Shown here piece after piece: positions 26,754 to 35,477 of a stretch of DNA of 64,000 nt; within the stretch, counting starts at the first letter, position 1, and each line of letters starts with the position of its first letter. The stretch comes from JBFLXB01 sp964570625 (GTDB lineage Bacteria; Nitrospirota; Nitrospiria; 2-01-FULL-66-17): NCBI GenBank assembly GCA_964570625.1, contig CAZMYW010000002.1, forward strand, positions 54,354 to 118,353, given 5' to 3'. A program made the position numbers and the translations under genes. Below the pieces are notes generated by a model that made no database searches, had not been told where the DNA came from, and saw only the letters and a program-made list of their open reading frames with translations.

Positions 26754-29441
26754 TCACTTCGTTCGTTGGATAGCCGTGATGATTTGTTTCCAGTCCGGGC
26801 CTTCCGGCATGACAAACAGACATCGTCCCTTACTTCGTGCCGCCCACACCGCGCCGATCGCGCGTTTCTCACCGGCGTCAACGCCGTCATAGAGGTGCTG
26901 TCCTTTGTATTCCACCACGAGTGCGCGTCCGTCCGTGAGTCGGCAGAGGAAGTCCGGATAGAACCAGTCCGTGGATGTTTGGAGGCGGAACGACGACGCC
27001 TTCCGTGAGAGATTGCGTACCCAGAACTCCATTTGTGCCATCCCATCGAGGAACTGCGCGCACTGGAACTCCTCGGTCAGCGCGCCGTTCGGGGTGGATT
27101 CGCGCAACTCGCCGGGTTTCGGCCCAAAGTAATGTTTCTTAAACTGGAAGCTGCCCTCATATCGCCAGCTCGGTTCATAACTCATCGTTTTGAAGTTGAT
27201 GGCGCAATCATCGCTGGCCGTCAGTGTGGAATTCGGCAGCAAGTACATTTGAAACGTGCGTTTGCGTTCCGCGTCGCGGTGTTGCTGGATGAGCCCTTCA
27301 ATCTCGTCTCTGAGACGGAAACGATCCAGCGCCAGCACACCGACGTCTGCGCCGGGGAACTTGGCCATGAGGCCACGGATCACCCTCCGCAGAAACTCTC
27401 CCGATTCCCCGGCCGGGATGTCGTGATGCGGAATCTTCTGATCCAACCAGGCGATGAGTTCTTCGACGCTCCAATCCCCGTCGCCGCCAAGTTCAAACAC
27501 CTGTTGGTGCAGGTTTACAACGAAATCGGACTTTCCGGCTTCTCCCGTTTGACTGGCTTCCACGCCGCCCTTGACGCCGACGTCGACCACACCCGTAAAC
27601 CCGACGGGACGAGTCACGGGGTTATAGCTTCCCGAGAGAGAAGCGTCCTGTTCGCTGAGCCGCCACGGACGCTCCAGCAGAAACGTGCTTTCGAACTCCC
27701 ACAACGTGTCCTGGTCGCGGACGCAGAGTAAGGGGACGATGAAGTCCAGTTGACGTTCGTACGGCGATGCGGGACGGGAGGTGCCGCTGCCGCCAAACGC
27801 CCGGTCCGTCTCTCGCACGAGAGCGACGACTGCCGCAGCCTTAGCCTTTGCTTCGGGTGTCGTGACGCAGCTTGTGAGTTTCTCGGTCTCCTCCGCGTCG
27901 AGGGGAACGAACACCGTGATGACGCCTTCGGATGGGTCGATCCGGACCTTTCCGCCAAGGGCGGGAATCTGGGCCTGTGCGACTGTCACGTCGATTTCCG
28001 TCGGCATCAACCGGATGGTCTGCGGCCGTTGCCCCAGCGGGAACACGCCTTGGATCACAGGAAGGAGGACCCGCTCTGCCTCCACGGGCGTATACCCATT
28101 GTTCACCAGCGCGTCGCAGAGCTCCTTGAGCACCTCGCCGATGGAATCGGACAAGGAGAACACATACGAAGAATTGAGGTCGGGGTGTTGTTTGGCCTCC
28201 GCGTTGGGGAGCCGAAGGATGCGACCGACAATTTGTTCGATCGCGGTTGGGGAGCGGGTCTCTCGCAGGCTGCACAGCACATAGGCGAACGGACAGTCCC
28301 ACCCTTCGCGCAGCTTCTCCACGGTGATGATGAACCGTACCGGGCACCTGGGGGACGCAATCTCCTCCACGCCCTTGAGTTCGTCTAATCGCCCCACGGA
28401 GATCTTCACCTCGTCTTTGGAGACGCGGAAGTCACTGACCAGGCGATCGCGTAACGGCTCACACGCATCGACGCGCGCGGCTTGGATCAACAGAATCGGG
28501 CGTAGATAGTCACCGGTGGCTTGGGCCTCGACCACGGCGAGTTTTTCGAGGTCGGCTCGCAGGGCCACGGCTTCCGCGAGCAACTGGTCGCGCTGGCTCG
28601 GATGTCGGGTGATCACCCGCAGCGGCAACTTCACCATGTCCGCGGCTTTCAACTCGGCGGCGGAGACGCGGTGGAGGACGTTCGACGGGTGTGTTTCGCG
28701 CGCGGGGGTGGCGGTGAACTCGATGATGCACGACGGCAGCACCTGGCCAAGCGTTGAGAATGACAGATCCGTTCGCGCGTTGTGGGCCTCGTCCACCACC
28801 ACAATCGGTCGATGCAGCCGCAGCATGTTCACCAAGGAGGGCGTCGGCTTCCCGTCCGGCCCGGCGAGCAAGTCTCCGATCCGTTGCGAGGAGGCTTGCT
28901 GCATATGATCTTGAAACGCGCCGTTCTGGTCATACACTCTGCGGCCGGTGGTGTCTTCGACGCGAAACGACTGGATCGTGGAGACGATGACCACGGTCTG
29001 ACCGTCAATCGTCGCGCGGGAGAGCCGCAAGGCCTCTTCGATCGTGACCACTTCGACCGCTCCACAGGCCAGATCCAGCGCGCGGCGGTAGGGATGGCGC
29101 GGGTCCCGTAGCGCGTCCGCGGTTTGGTCGAGAATCGTGTTGCTCGGCACGAGCCACAAGACCACGCTCCGCTCCGCGCGCAGCAGGTGTTGCATGGCAA
29201 GCCCCACGGCGTGACAGGCGAGCAGGGTCTTGCCGCCCCTGGTCGGCACGCGCAGACAGACGTAGGGCATCCCGTCCGCAAGCCCGGCCGCCGGGACCGA
29301 CCAATACGTCGTGATCGGTTGACCGTGGCGCGACTGGGTTTCTTGGAACGCCTGCTCCGGTCTGCCGTACCTGGAACAGAGCCGAAAAAAGTCTTCGAGC
29401 GAATCGAGGACTCGCTGTTGATAGTCCTTGAGCGCGATCAC
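26754..29441 (-). CDS. res: Type III restriction endonuclease Res subunit
   Basis: An 895-residue SF2 helicase-nuclease. Motif I is PTRGGKT (66-72), motif II DEAH (about 216), then FTATPA, EGWDCPFAYVL and the motif VI region AIEQIVGRILRLP. The C terminus has a PD-(D/E)xK-like nuclease patch, YPDF followed by VVEYKG (about 845-865). Type III Res needs Mod for DNA recognition and ATP for translocation. Its ATG overlaps the ORF6N stop by 4 bp, so it is coupled to that gene. With Mod frameshifted, Res may be inactive. Confidence 0.9.
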   Translation of the reverse strand: MIALKDYQQRVLDSLEDFFRLCSRYGRPEQAFQETQSRHGQPITTYWSVPAAGLADGMPYVCLRVPTRGGKTLLACHAVGLAMQHLLRAERSVVLWLVPSNTILDQTADALRDPRHPYRRALDLACGAVEVVTIEEALRLSRATIDGQTVVIVSTIQSFRVEDTTGRRVYDQNGAFQDHMQQASSQRIGDLLAGPDGKPTPSLVNMLRLHRPIVVVDEAHNARTDLSFSTLGQVLPSCIIEFTATPARETHPSNVLHRVSAAELKAADMVKLPLRVITRHPSQRDQLLAEAVALRADLEKLAVVEAQATGDYLRPILLIQAARVDACEPLRDRLVSDFRVSKDEVKISVGRLDELKGVEEIASPRCPVRFIITVEKLREGWDCPFAYVLCSLRETRSPTAIEQIVGRILRLPNAEAKQHPDLNSSYVFSLSDSIGEVLKELCDALVNNGYTPVEAERVLLPVIQGVFPLGQRPQTIRLMPTEIDVTVAQAQIPALGGKVRIDPSEGVITVFVPLDAEETEKLTSCVTTPEAKAKAAAVVALVRETDRAFGGSGTSRPASPYERQLDFIVPLLCVRDQDTLWEFESTFLLERPWRLSEQDASLSGSYNPVTRPVGFTGVVDVGVKGGVEASQTGEAGKSDFVVNLHQQVFELGGDGDWSVEELIAWLDQKIPHHDIPAGESGEFLRRVIRGLMAKFPGADVGVLALDRFRLRDEIEGLIQQHRDAERKRTFQMYLLPNSTLTASDDCAINFKTMSYEPSWRYEGSFQFKKHYFGPKPGELRESTPNGALTEEFQCAQFLDGMAQMEFWVRNLSRKASSFRLQTSTDWFYPDFLCRLTDGRALVVEYKGQHLYDGVDAGEKRAIGAVWAARSKGRCLFVMPEGPDWKQIITAIQRTK

Positions 29442-30097
29442 CGGTGGCCTTTGGAACGAAAGCCGATGCGTCGCTTCGGTGGATCAGGTGGCGGTTCAAG
29501 GAGCGGTTGAAGCTGGGTCCAGATGACCCGTAACGACTGGTCGTGTTCCAATAACGTCTTGTCGATTTCAGCAAGACGTTTGAGAATGGCAGCGTTCGCG
29601 GCCAGGTGTTCCCGCATTTTGACGAAGGCCCGCACCACGTACACGCTCATCTGAGTCGCCCGCTCGCTGCGCAAGACGTTTGCGGCCATCAGCGCGCCGT
29701 GCTCGGTAAAGGCCCAGGGGCGATAGGCCGCCCCACGATGGCGGCTGGAGGTGGTCACAAATTGTGACCAGTCCGAGGTGCGGTCTTTGCTGCGTTTGGT
29801 CCCTGAGGAACTCATCGCAAATTGCGATGAGTTCGGATTGCCCTGGTGTGAGTCCACGGGTTCCAAACTTGAGGTCGCAATTTGCGATCTCAAGGTGGCG
29901 AATTCGGCCGCTGTCAGTTGAAAGGCAAAGTCCTCAGGAAATCGTCGGCGGTTGCGTTTGATCGCTTCGTTGAAACGATAGGTCGGCACACCATAAAGCC
30001 TCGCCAAATCTGCATCGAGAATCACCCGGTGCCCACGGATCGTGAAGATCAATGGCTCCAACGAATCATCGCTCGTCGCGGATTTCTTGACTGGCAC
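29438..30097 (-). CDS. ORF6N-domain DNA-binding protein within the RM operon
   Basis: A 219-residue protein. The N-terminal ORF6N domain (about 15-70, IRGHRVILDADLARLYGV and RRRFPEDFAFQL) is typical of phage and plasmid regulators. It is followed by YRPWAFTEHGALMAANVL and a coiled-coil C terminus. Between the halves, three copies of S-Q-[IF]-[AV]-x-[ST]-S occur 20 residues apart. They are encoded by DNA palindromes exactly 60 bp apart. It starts with GTG 2 bp after mod and overlaps res by 4 bp. A regulatory role in the RM operon is inferred. Confidence 0.83.
   Translation of the reverse strand: MPVKKSATSDDSLEPLIFTIRGHRVILDADLARLYGVPTYRFNEAIKRNRRRFPEDFAFQLTAAEFATLRSQIATSSLEPVDSHQGNPNSSQFAMSSSGTKRSKDRTSDWSQFVTTSSRHRGAAYRPWAFTEHGALMAANVLRSERATQMSVYVVRAFVKMREHLAANAAILKRLAEIDKTLLEHDQSLRVIWTQLQPLLEPPPDPPKRRIGFRSKGHR
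29752..29894. repeat. Three palindromes at exact 60-bp spacing inside the ORF6N gene
   Basis: The palindromes are centred on single bases at 29761, 29821 and 29881. Arms: TGGTCACAA (9 bp, perfect, 29752-29770); AACTCATCGCAA (12 bp, perfect, 29809-29833); CTTGAGGTCGCAA (13 bp, one mismatch, 29868-29894). The second and third share the core TCGCAA-N-TTGCGA, and the first has TCACAA-N-TTGTGA. The stretches between them do not repeat at DNA level. Confidence 0.9.
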
Positions 30098-30099
30098 GG

Positions 30100-31501
30100 T
30101 TAACTCACCTTGATCTCGTAGGGCGTCTGCCGAACGATGATGCGCTCCGCCCGGAAGCCCCCGCCGAGTCCTTCCACACGCTCGCCCTTGGCATTCGTGT
30201 AACCCTCGGCCACGCGCCGCACGCGCTCGGCAGTAATGTCTCGGGCTATCGACTGCTTCATCTCAACGAGAATGAACCGGCGCTGTTGCTGATCTGCACG
30301 ATTCAGCTTCAACACCGCATGGCCGGTGGTTCCGGAGCCGGCGAAGGAATCCAGAATCAGATCCTCACCGGATGTGGTGAAACTGACTAGTTCCTCAATG
30401 AGCTCTGTCGGCTTCGGAAAATCGAATGGCCGGTTGTCGTCGGGAAATAACTCCTTCACTTCGTTCGTCCCAATTCGGCCATCCAGCTCGAACAAACTCG
30501 CGAGCTTCGCTCGATAGTCTCTTACATAAACCTTCAACTCAATGAGCTTCGACTCGTCATCCCCAAAGATCACCCGGCCCTGCTTGACCAAGCCGTCCAG
30601 CGTTTCCTTCGGAAAGCGATAACCCCATCATGGGCTGGGCGCATGGCTTGCCGGTAACGGGATGGATCACATCGTAACGGTATCCTTCTTTGCCGGGGTT
30701 GTGGACACTCTGGCTGCCGGTGAAGATGCCTCCATCGTCGATGTATTTGTAGCGGTCAAACGGCCAAAGCTGGTTCTTGTTCTGCCGGAACCACCTCGTG
30801 TATTCCTTCTGCCGCTCGTCGAGGTCGGGATGCCTCCCCGCAAAGTCGTCTCCGATTTGCAGCAACCTGTCCTTCACGGCCAGATTGGTGGATTTCCACT
30901 CGCGAGGAAGCCGCTCCTTGTTCTTGGCATAACACAGCACGTATTCGTGCTCAATCGCGATATTTGTGGGGTTATTGTCGGTGACGTTCTTCCAAATAAT
31001 CGTGCCGACTCTGTTTGCGGCTCCGAAGATCTCATCGAACAGCAACCGAAGGGTGGAAAACTCGACTTCGTCGATGCTCGCAAAGATGATCCCGTCTTCT
31101 CGCAAAAATCTCCTGAGCACGGCGAGGCGCGGATACATCATGCACAACCACTTGTCATGCCGTGAGAGATCTTCTGCTTCCTCGCCCACCACTTTCCCTA
31201 ACCACGCGCGAATTTCCGGGCTGTTGACTCTGTCGTTGTAAATCCACCCAGTTCGTTTCCCTTCATCACTGCGTTCGTCAACGCCGGTGTTATACGGCGG
31301 GTCGATGTAGATGCACTTCACTTGTCCCGCGTAGTAGGGGAGCAGGGCTTTGAGGGCGACGAGGTTGTCGCCTTGGACGATCAGATTGCCGTCCCCGGGT
31401 TTCCCGCAGGCGAGTTCGGGGACGTCTTTGAGCAGGTGAAACGGGACGTGCTGGTGGTGATTGACGACCGCGTCTTTCCCGATCCAGTTCAGTGTCGGCA
31501 T
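30100..31501 (-). pseudogene. mod: Type III DNA methyltransferase Mod, frameshifted
   Basis: A beta-class N-6 adenine methyltransferase broken into two frames: 31501 down to 30557, and 30591 down to 30100. The first frame carries the catalytic DPPY (residues 67-70) and target-recognition sequence. The second carries FAGSGTT for S-adenosylmethionine binding. The frames join cleanly if one base is removed from the C run at 30623-30626 (GGGG on the coding strand): PMMG would then continue as YRFPKETLDGLVKQ. This could be a genuine mutation, a short phase-variable tract or a sequence error; the rest of the gene looks intact. It is first in the mod, ORF6N, res operon. Confidence 0.9.
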
Positions 31502-31618
31502 GCGTCTGTGGGCGCCACCCGGAGAGTGAGGGCAGCATAGACCGCCACGAGGTGTGTGGTCAAGGAACTGAGACGGCGCGGCTGGACGTTTGTGTGCTCC
31601 GTTTGGTAACGTCCCGGT

Positions 31619-31921
31619 ATGAAGCGTTGCCCCTACTGTGCCGAAGAAATTCTGGACGACGCGGTCAAGTGCCGTTACTGCGGATCGTTGCTGAGTCCCC
31701 CCGGGAAACCCAAACGTCTGGTTCGTTCGCGACGCGACCGCAAGCTGGCCGGCATCGGGGGTGGGATGGCCGAATACCTGGGAGCCGATCCCACGATCGT
31801 GCGGCTGCTGTGGGTGCTGGCCGCGTTCTTTTCCATCGGTCTAGTCGTCCTGCTGTATGTGGTGCTGATCTTCGTGATTCCCAACGAAGACGAGCCGACG
31901 CGGGTCACGCCCGCCAGTTGA
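31619..31921 (+). CDS. Zinc-ribbon PspC-domain membrane protein
   Basis: A 100-residue protein. The N-terminal double-Cys zinc ribbon is CPYCAEE...CRYCGSLL (C4, C7, C18, C21). A PspC domain follows (RDRKLAGIGGGMAEYLGADPTIVRLLWVL) with one or two membrane helices. PspC proteins take part in phage-shock-type envelope stress sensing; the ribbon fusion occurs in many phyla. It is a single gene, divergent from mod. Confidence 0.85.
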   Translation: MKRCPYCAEEILDDAVKCRYCGSLLSPPGKPKRLVRSRRDRKLAGIGGGMAEYLGADPTIVRLLWVLAAFFSIGLVVLLYVVLIFVIPNEDEPTRVTPAS

Positions 31922-31930
31922 CGCGCCGGC

Positions 31931-33166
31931 TTAGAGCAGCGGCCGCTGCTCCGACGGCTCGTTGAGGCGGCCCGCCAGCCGGGTTGCCGCGTCAGGCGCC
32001 GGCGCCTGACGCGCCTCGACCGGGACGGCGACTGATTCGTCCACGCTCAGGAGCTTTTCCCCAAAGCGATCTAATCGCTTGGCCGCGTCTTCGTACTTGC
32101 CACGCGTGTTCCCGAGGTGCTTCCCCAACACCTCGAAGTCATCTCGGAAGCGCTGGAAGTCGCCCTCCAGGCGCTTGAGGTGGTGGATCATTTCCTGCGC
32201 GTTCTTTTCAATGCGCAACCCCTTCAAGCCGAGCACGATGGCCTGGAGGTAGGCGTAAAAGCTGTTGGGTGACACGGGGATCACGCGCTGCGCAAGCGCA
32301 TATGCGCACAGGCCCTTGTCCTCTCCGAACGCATCGTCCTTCAGAATCACCTCGTAGTAGATGTTCTCCGCGGGGATATACATCAATGCGAAGTCGAAGG
32401 TGCCTTCGTCCGGCAGGATGTATTTGGTCGCGATGGCGTCGATGTGTTTCTTCACGTCGACCACGAATTTCTTCTTGGCGGTTTTGCGTTCTTCCTCAGA
32501 CTCGCCCGCGATCACGCGGCGGAAATTCTCCAACGGAAACTTGCTGTCCACCGGGACCAAGCCGTGCCCCAGCTGAATCGCGGCGTCCACGGCCTCGCCG
32601 CTCTTGAACTTGTGTTGGAGCGTGTAGTGCGTGGGCGGCAAGATTTGCGACAGCAGATCGCCCAGAAACAGCTCCCCGAGGATGCCGCGGAGTTTCGGTG
32701 CGCGAAGAATTTCCTGGAGGCTCGCAATATCTTTTCCGACGTCGAAGACGCGTTCGGTGGCCTTGGTCAACTCTCCGAGGTTCTGCCGGACTTCACCGAC
32801 CACCCGGGCCGCGTTGTCCAGTCGCGTGCCCATTTGGCCGGTCGCTTCCTGGACCTGTTTGCCGATGGTGGCGAGCTGCTGGTTGACCTGGGTGGTGATG
32901 AGGCCGAGTTGGCCGTTGACCTGGGTGGTGATAACGGACAGTTGCCCGTTGACCTCTTGGGTGACTTGGCCCATCCGGTCGTGCAAGAGTTTCGTCCCGC
33001 CTGACGATTCGCTCAGTTGCCGGCCCACTGCTTCGAGCTGCTGTTGGAGTAGAGCAATCACCGGATCGGCGCGACGGCGGAGCAGCGCGAGGCCGCCGAC
33101 GACCGCCAGCGCCGCAAGGAGCGCGACGATGAGCCAGGCTGGATCCACCGCCGGATCGTAACACAC
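31931..33166 (-). CDS. rmuC: DNA recombination protein RmuC
   Basis: A 411-residue protein with an N-terminal membrane anchor (about 9-29), a coiled-coil stalk and the RmuC nuclease-like domain (about 150-350: LRGILGELFLGDLL, VPVDSKFPLENF, FALMYIPAENIYYE). RmuC limits recombination at inverted repeats. The stalk contains three near-identical 11-residue units (VNGQLSVITTQ, VNGQLGLITTQ, VNQQLATIGKQ) encoded by 33-bp tandem repeats at about 32883-32981. It converges with the PspC gene. Confidence 0.92.
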   Translation of the reverse strand: MCYDPAVDPAWLIVALLAALAVVGGLALLRRRADPVIALLQQQLEAVGRQLSESSGGTKLLHDRMGQVTQEVNGQLSVITTQVNGQLGLITTQVNQQLATIGKQVQEATGQMGTRLDNAARVVGEVRQNLGELTKATERVFDVGKDIASLQEILRAPKLRGILGELFLGDLLSQILPPTHYTLQHKFKSGEAVDAAIQLGHGLVPVDSKFPLENFRRVIAGESEEERKTAKKKFVVDVKKHIDAIATKYILPDEGTFDFALMYIPAENIYYEVILKDDAFGEDKGLCAYALAQRVIPVSPNSFYAYLQAIVLGLKGLRIEKNAQEMIHHLKRLEGDFQRFRDDFEVLGKHLGNTRGKYEDAAKRLDRFGEKLLSVDESVAVPVEARQAPAPDAATRLAGRLNEPSEQRPLL

Positions 33167-33327
33167 GCTCGGCCCAAAACAAAACGTTTCGGTTCCGTCG
33201 GGGTGCGCCGCGACCCGCCAGGAAATTTACCTGGCCGATACGCGTCGTTGACCCGTTCGTAACCCCGGTTGGCTATCATCGGCCCTGTGCACAGGCGACA
33301 GGCGCAACCAACCAGGAGGACGGGTGT

Positions 33328-33816
33328 ATGGACCGACACGTCACGCTGTCACCAGTCTTGTCCACAGAGAACCCAATAGGGTACGGCACAGTGTTGCTGA
33401 TCGAAGACGAGGCCGATGTCGTCGGAGTCGTCGAGCGGGTCCTTGCGGCGCACCGATACCGCGTCCAAACTGCGGTGACCGGACAAGAGGGGCTCCGGCA
33501 GGCGAAAGAAGGCGCTATTGAGGCCATTGTGATGGACGCGCTGCTGCCGGATGTCGGAGGGTTTGACCTCTGTCGGGCGCTTCGTGGGAACGAAAGGACG
33601 CGTCGGATTCCCATCGTGATACTGACCGCCCTGGCATCGGACCAGGATCGGGTGAGAGCCTTCGACGCCGGCGCGGACTATTGTGTGAGCAAACTGTTTT
33701 CGCTCCGTGATCTGCCGACTCGCATCCAGAAGCTGGTGGGCCGAACCTGGAGAACCCCGCCGGTTTCCCAACGGCCGTCGGCGATCGCCCTCTTGCCGAC
33801 ACCGGTTACCCGGTGA
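33328..33816 (+). CDS. Single-domain response regulator
   Basis: A 162-residue receiver with acidic pocket E26-D27-E28, phospho-acceptor Asp70 in VMDALLPD, Thr in ILTAL and Lys in the VSKLF motif (Pro of the usual KPF replaced by Leu). It has a divergent 20-residue N-terminal lead and a short C-terminal tail but no DNA-binding domain. A CCAGGAGG ribosome site precedes the ATG. No kinase is adjacent. It lies just upstream of the phosphate genes, but a link is not demonstrated. Confidence 0.82.
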   Translation: MDRHVTLSPVLSTENPIGYGTVLLIEDEADVVGVVERVLAAHRYRVQTAVTGQEGLRQAKEGAIEAIVMDALLPDVGGFDLCRALRGNERTRRIPIVILTALASDQDRVRAFDAGADYCVSKLFSLRDLPTRIQKLVGRTWRTPPVSQRPSAIALLPTPVTR

Positions 33817-33851
33817 TGAATCCGCGGTGGCCGGTGAAGGCTATCCGACAA

Positions 33852-33869
33852 TTTACCGGGATTTAACAT
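33852..33869 (+). promoter_or_regulatory. Possible half Pho box
   Basis: TTTACCG (33852-33858) and TTAACAT (33863-33869) are separated by 4 bp. This is the same 11-bp-phased 7-mer layout as the strong site upstream of pstC. Only two units are recognisable. It would control the small protein at 33943 and perhaps the porin. Confidence 0.35.
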
Positions 33870-33942
33870 GGCAGCAATACCGATGCAACGCACCGGTGCT
33901 AAGGTGGCGGCTATCGATACGGTGCGTGAGAAAGGAGGCGGT

Positions 33943-34140
33943 ATGAGTTGTCCCAAGCTGGACCTGCACGATCCCTTGGTCCCGCTGTGCCTGGTCCGTC
34001 GCGGAACCTACATGCCGGATGAAGATCAGATGGCACGACTCTGCACGAGCGGCCGGTTCAGTCGGTGTCCGTTGTACCTCGACGAGATCAGGGCCTACCT
34101 CGACCTGTGTCGGCAAGAGGCTGAACGAGCGGTTGGATAG
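33943..34140 (+). CDS. Small cysteine-containing hypothetical protein
   Basis: A 65-residue protein with four Cys residues (SCPKLD, PLCLV, RLCTSG, SRCPLYL) plus one near the end (DLCRQ). It could be a metal-binding or redox-active small protein. The ATG at 33943 sits 5-6 bp after AAAGGAGG; an ATG at 33868 in the same frame lacks a ribosome site. It lies 33 bp upstream of the porin gene and is probably co-transcribed. I do not recognise a family. Confidence 0.6.
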   Translation: MSCPKLDLHDPLVPLCLVRRGTYMPDEDQMARLCTSGRFSRCPLYLDEIRAYLDLCRQEAERAVG

Positions 34141-34173
34141 ATAGTTGGCAATTTCATCGCAGAAGGAGGACGC

Positions 34174-35424
34174 ATGAAGAGCAGGGTTGTCGCAGGACTG
34201 GTTGGTGTGTTGGCGCTCTCATACGCCAGCGTGGCCGCGGCCGAAGGGCGCGTGCCATTGGAGGATCTGCTGGTTGAGAAAGGGGTGATTACCAAAGACG
34301 AAGCGGCCTCGGTACAGAGGAAAAAGTTCTCTTCGTCGCTTGATCGTCTCACATTCAGCGGCGATATTCGCCTCCGCCACGAGTCGTTCTATAACACGAC
34401 CGCTGACGACCGCCACCGCCAGCGGTTCCGGCTGCGATTCGGGGCTGATTTGAAGCTCGATACCATCACGGTGGGCATTCGTCTAGCGAGCGGAACCGGC
34501 GAGCAGACCTCCACGAATCAGAGTTTTGACAACCTGTTTAGCCAAAAAGCGCTCTGGATCGACCGGGCGTACATCAGGTGGCAGGGTGAGAATGTGCGAT
34601 GGCTGACCTTGACCGGCGGTCGAATGCCCAACCCCTTCTTGACGGTGTATTCCTCCGACGTGGTGTGGGATGACGATTTGAACCCCGAGGGGATCGCGGA
34701 GAACTTCACCTTCAAGCTCGGTGGGACCGATTTCTTTCTGAACATGGCGCAGCTCGTGCTGGACGAGGACACCGCCGGCAAGCCGGACACGGATCAATGG
34801 CTCTATGGCCAGCAGGTGGGCGTGAGAGTGAGTCCGATGAAAGATCTTTCAACGGTTTTCGCCGTGGCGTACTACAACGCCGTGAACGTCGCGTTCCCAA
34901 GCGGCACGCTGAGCCAGACTGTGGTTCAGACCGGCAACAGCCGTTGCGACGTCAACACCCCTCCGCCGAACGCCCCACCCGGTTGTGTGGCGAATCAGTT
35001 GCTCAACGACTACAACGTGGTAGACGTCACGGCGATGGTCGGCTTCAAGGTCATGGCGCTGCCGGTTTCGGTGATGGCTGACTATGTGACGAATACTGTT
35101 GATACGTTGGATTCAACAGGTGCTGAAACCGAGAACAGCGGCTACCAAGCCGGTTTCATCCTGGGTAAGGCCAGCGATCCCCAAACATGGGAGGTTGCCT
35201 ACTTCTACAAGAAGTTGGGGACCGACGCCACGCTGGCCGACATCGCTGACTCGGACTGGGGTAATGGCGGGACCAACCGCAAGGGGAGTATCGTGTGGGC
35301 CGCCTACAACCCGAACAAGGCGCTTCAGATGAAAGTGAAGTACTTCAAGACCGCACTCGAAGACGACTCAGTCGCGCCGAATGATATCAATCGTCTGCAA
35401 GCGGATCTGTCGGTCAAGTTCTAA
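34174..35424 (+). CDS. Putative phosphate-selective outer-membrane porin
   Basis: A 416-residue exported protein. It has a signal peptide to about residue 22 (ASVAAAEG), a short periplasmic helical segment (LEDLLVEKGVITKDEAASVQ) and a 16- or 18-strand-type barrel ending in LSVKF with the terminal Phe. It resembles the putative-porin family. AGAAGGAGG precedes the ATG. It lies 53 bp before pstS, which suggests phosphate uptake across the outer membrane; specificity is inferred from context only. Confidence 0.82.
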   Translation: MKSRVVAGLVGVLALSYASVAAAEGRVPLEDLLVEKGVITKDEAASVQRKKFSSSLDRLTFSGDIRLRHESFYNTTADDRHRQRFRLRFGADLKLDTITVGIRLASGTGEQTSTNQSFDNLFSQKALWIDRAYIRWQGENVRWLTLTGGRMPNPFLTVYSSDVVWDDDLNPEGIAENFTFKLGGTDFFLNMAQLVLDEDTAGKPDTDQWLYGQQVGVRVSPMKDLSTVFAVAYYNAVNVAFPSGTLSQTVVQTGNSRCDVNTPPPNAPPGCVANQLLNDYNVVDVTAMVGFKVMALPVSVMADYVTNTVDTLDSTGAETENSGYQAGFILGKASDPQTWEVAYFYKKLGTDATLADIADSDWGNGGTNRKGSIVWAAYNPNKALQMKVKYFKTALEDDSVAPNDINRLQADLSVKF

Positions 35425-35477
35425 AAGCGAGTCGAGCGCCCGCAGTGGCGTTCAAACATCAAAGGAGAGGCATCACC

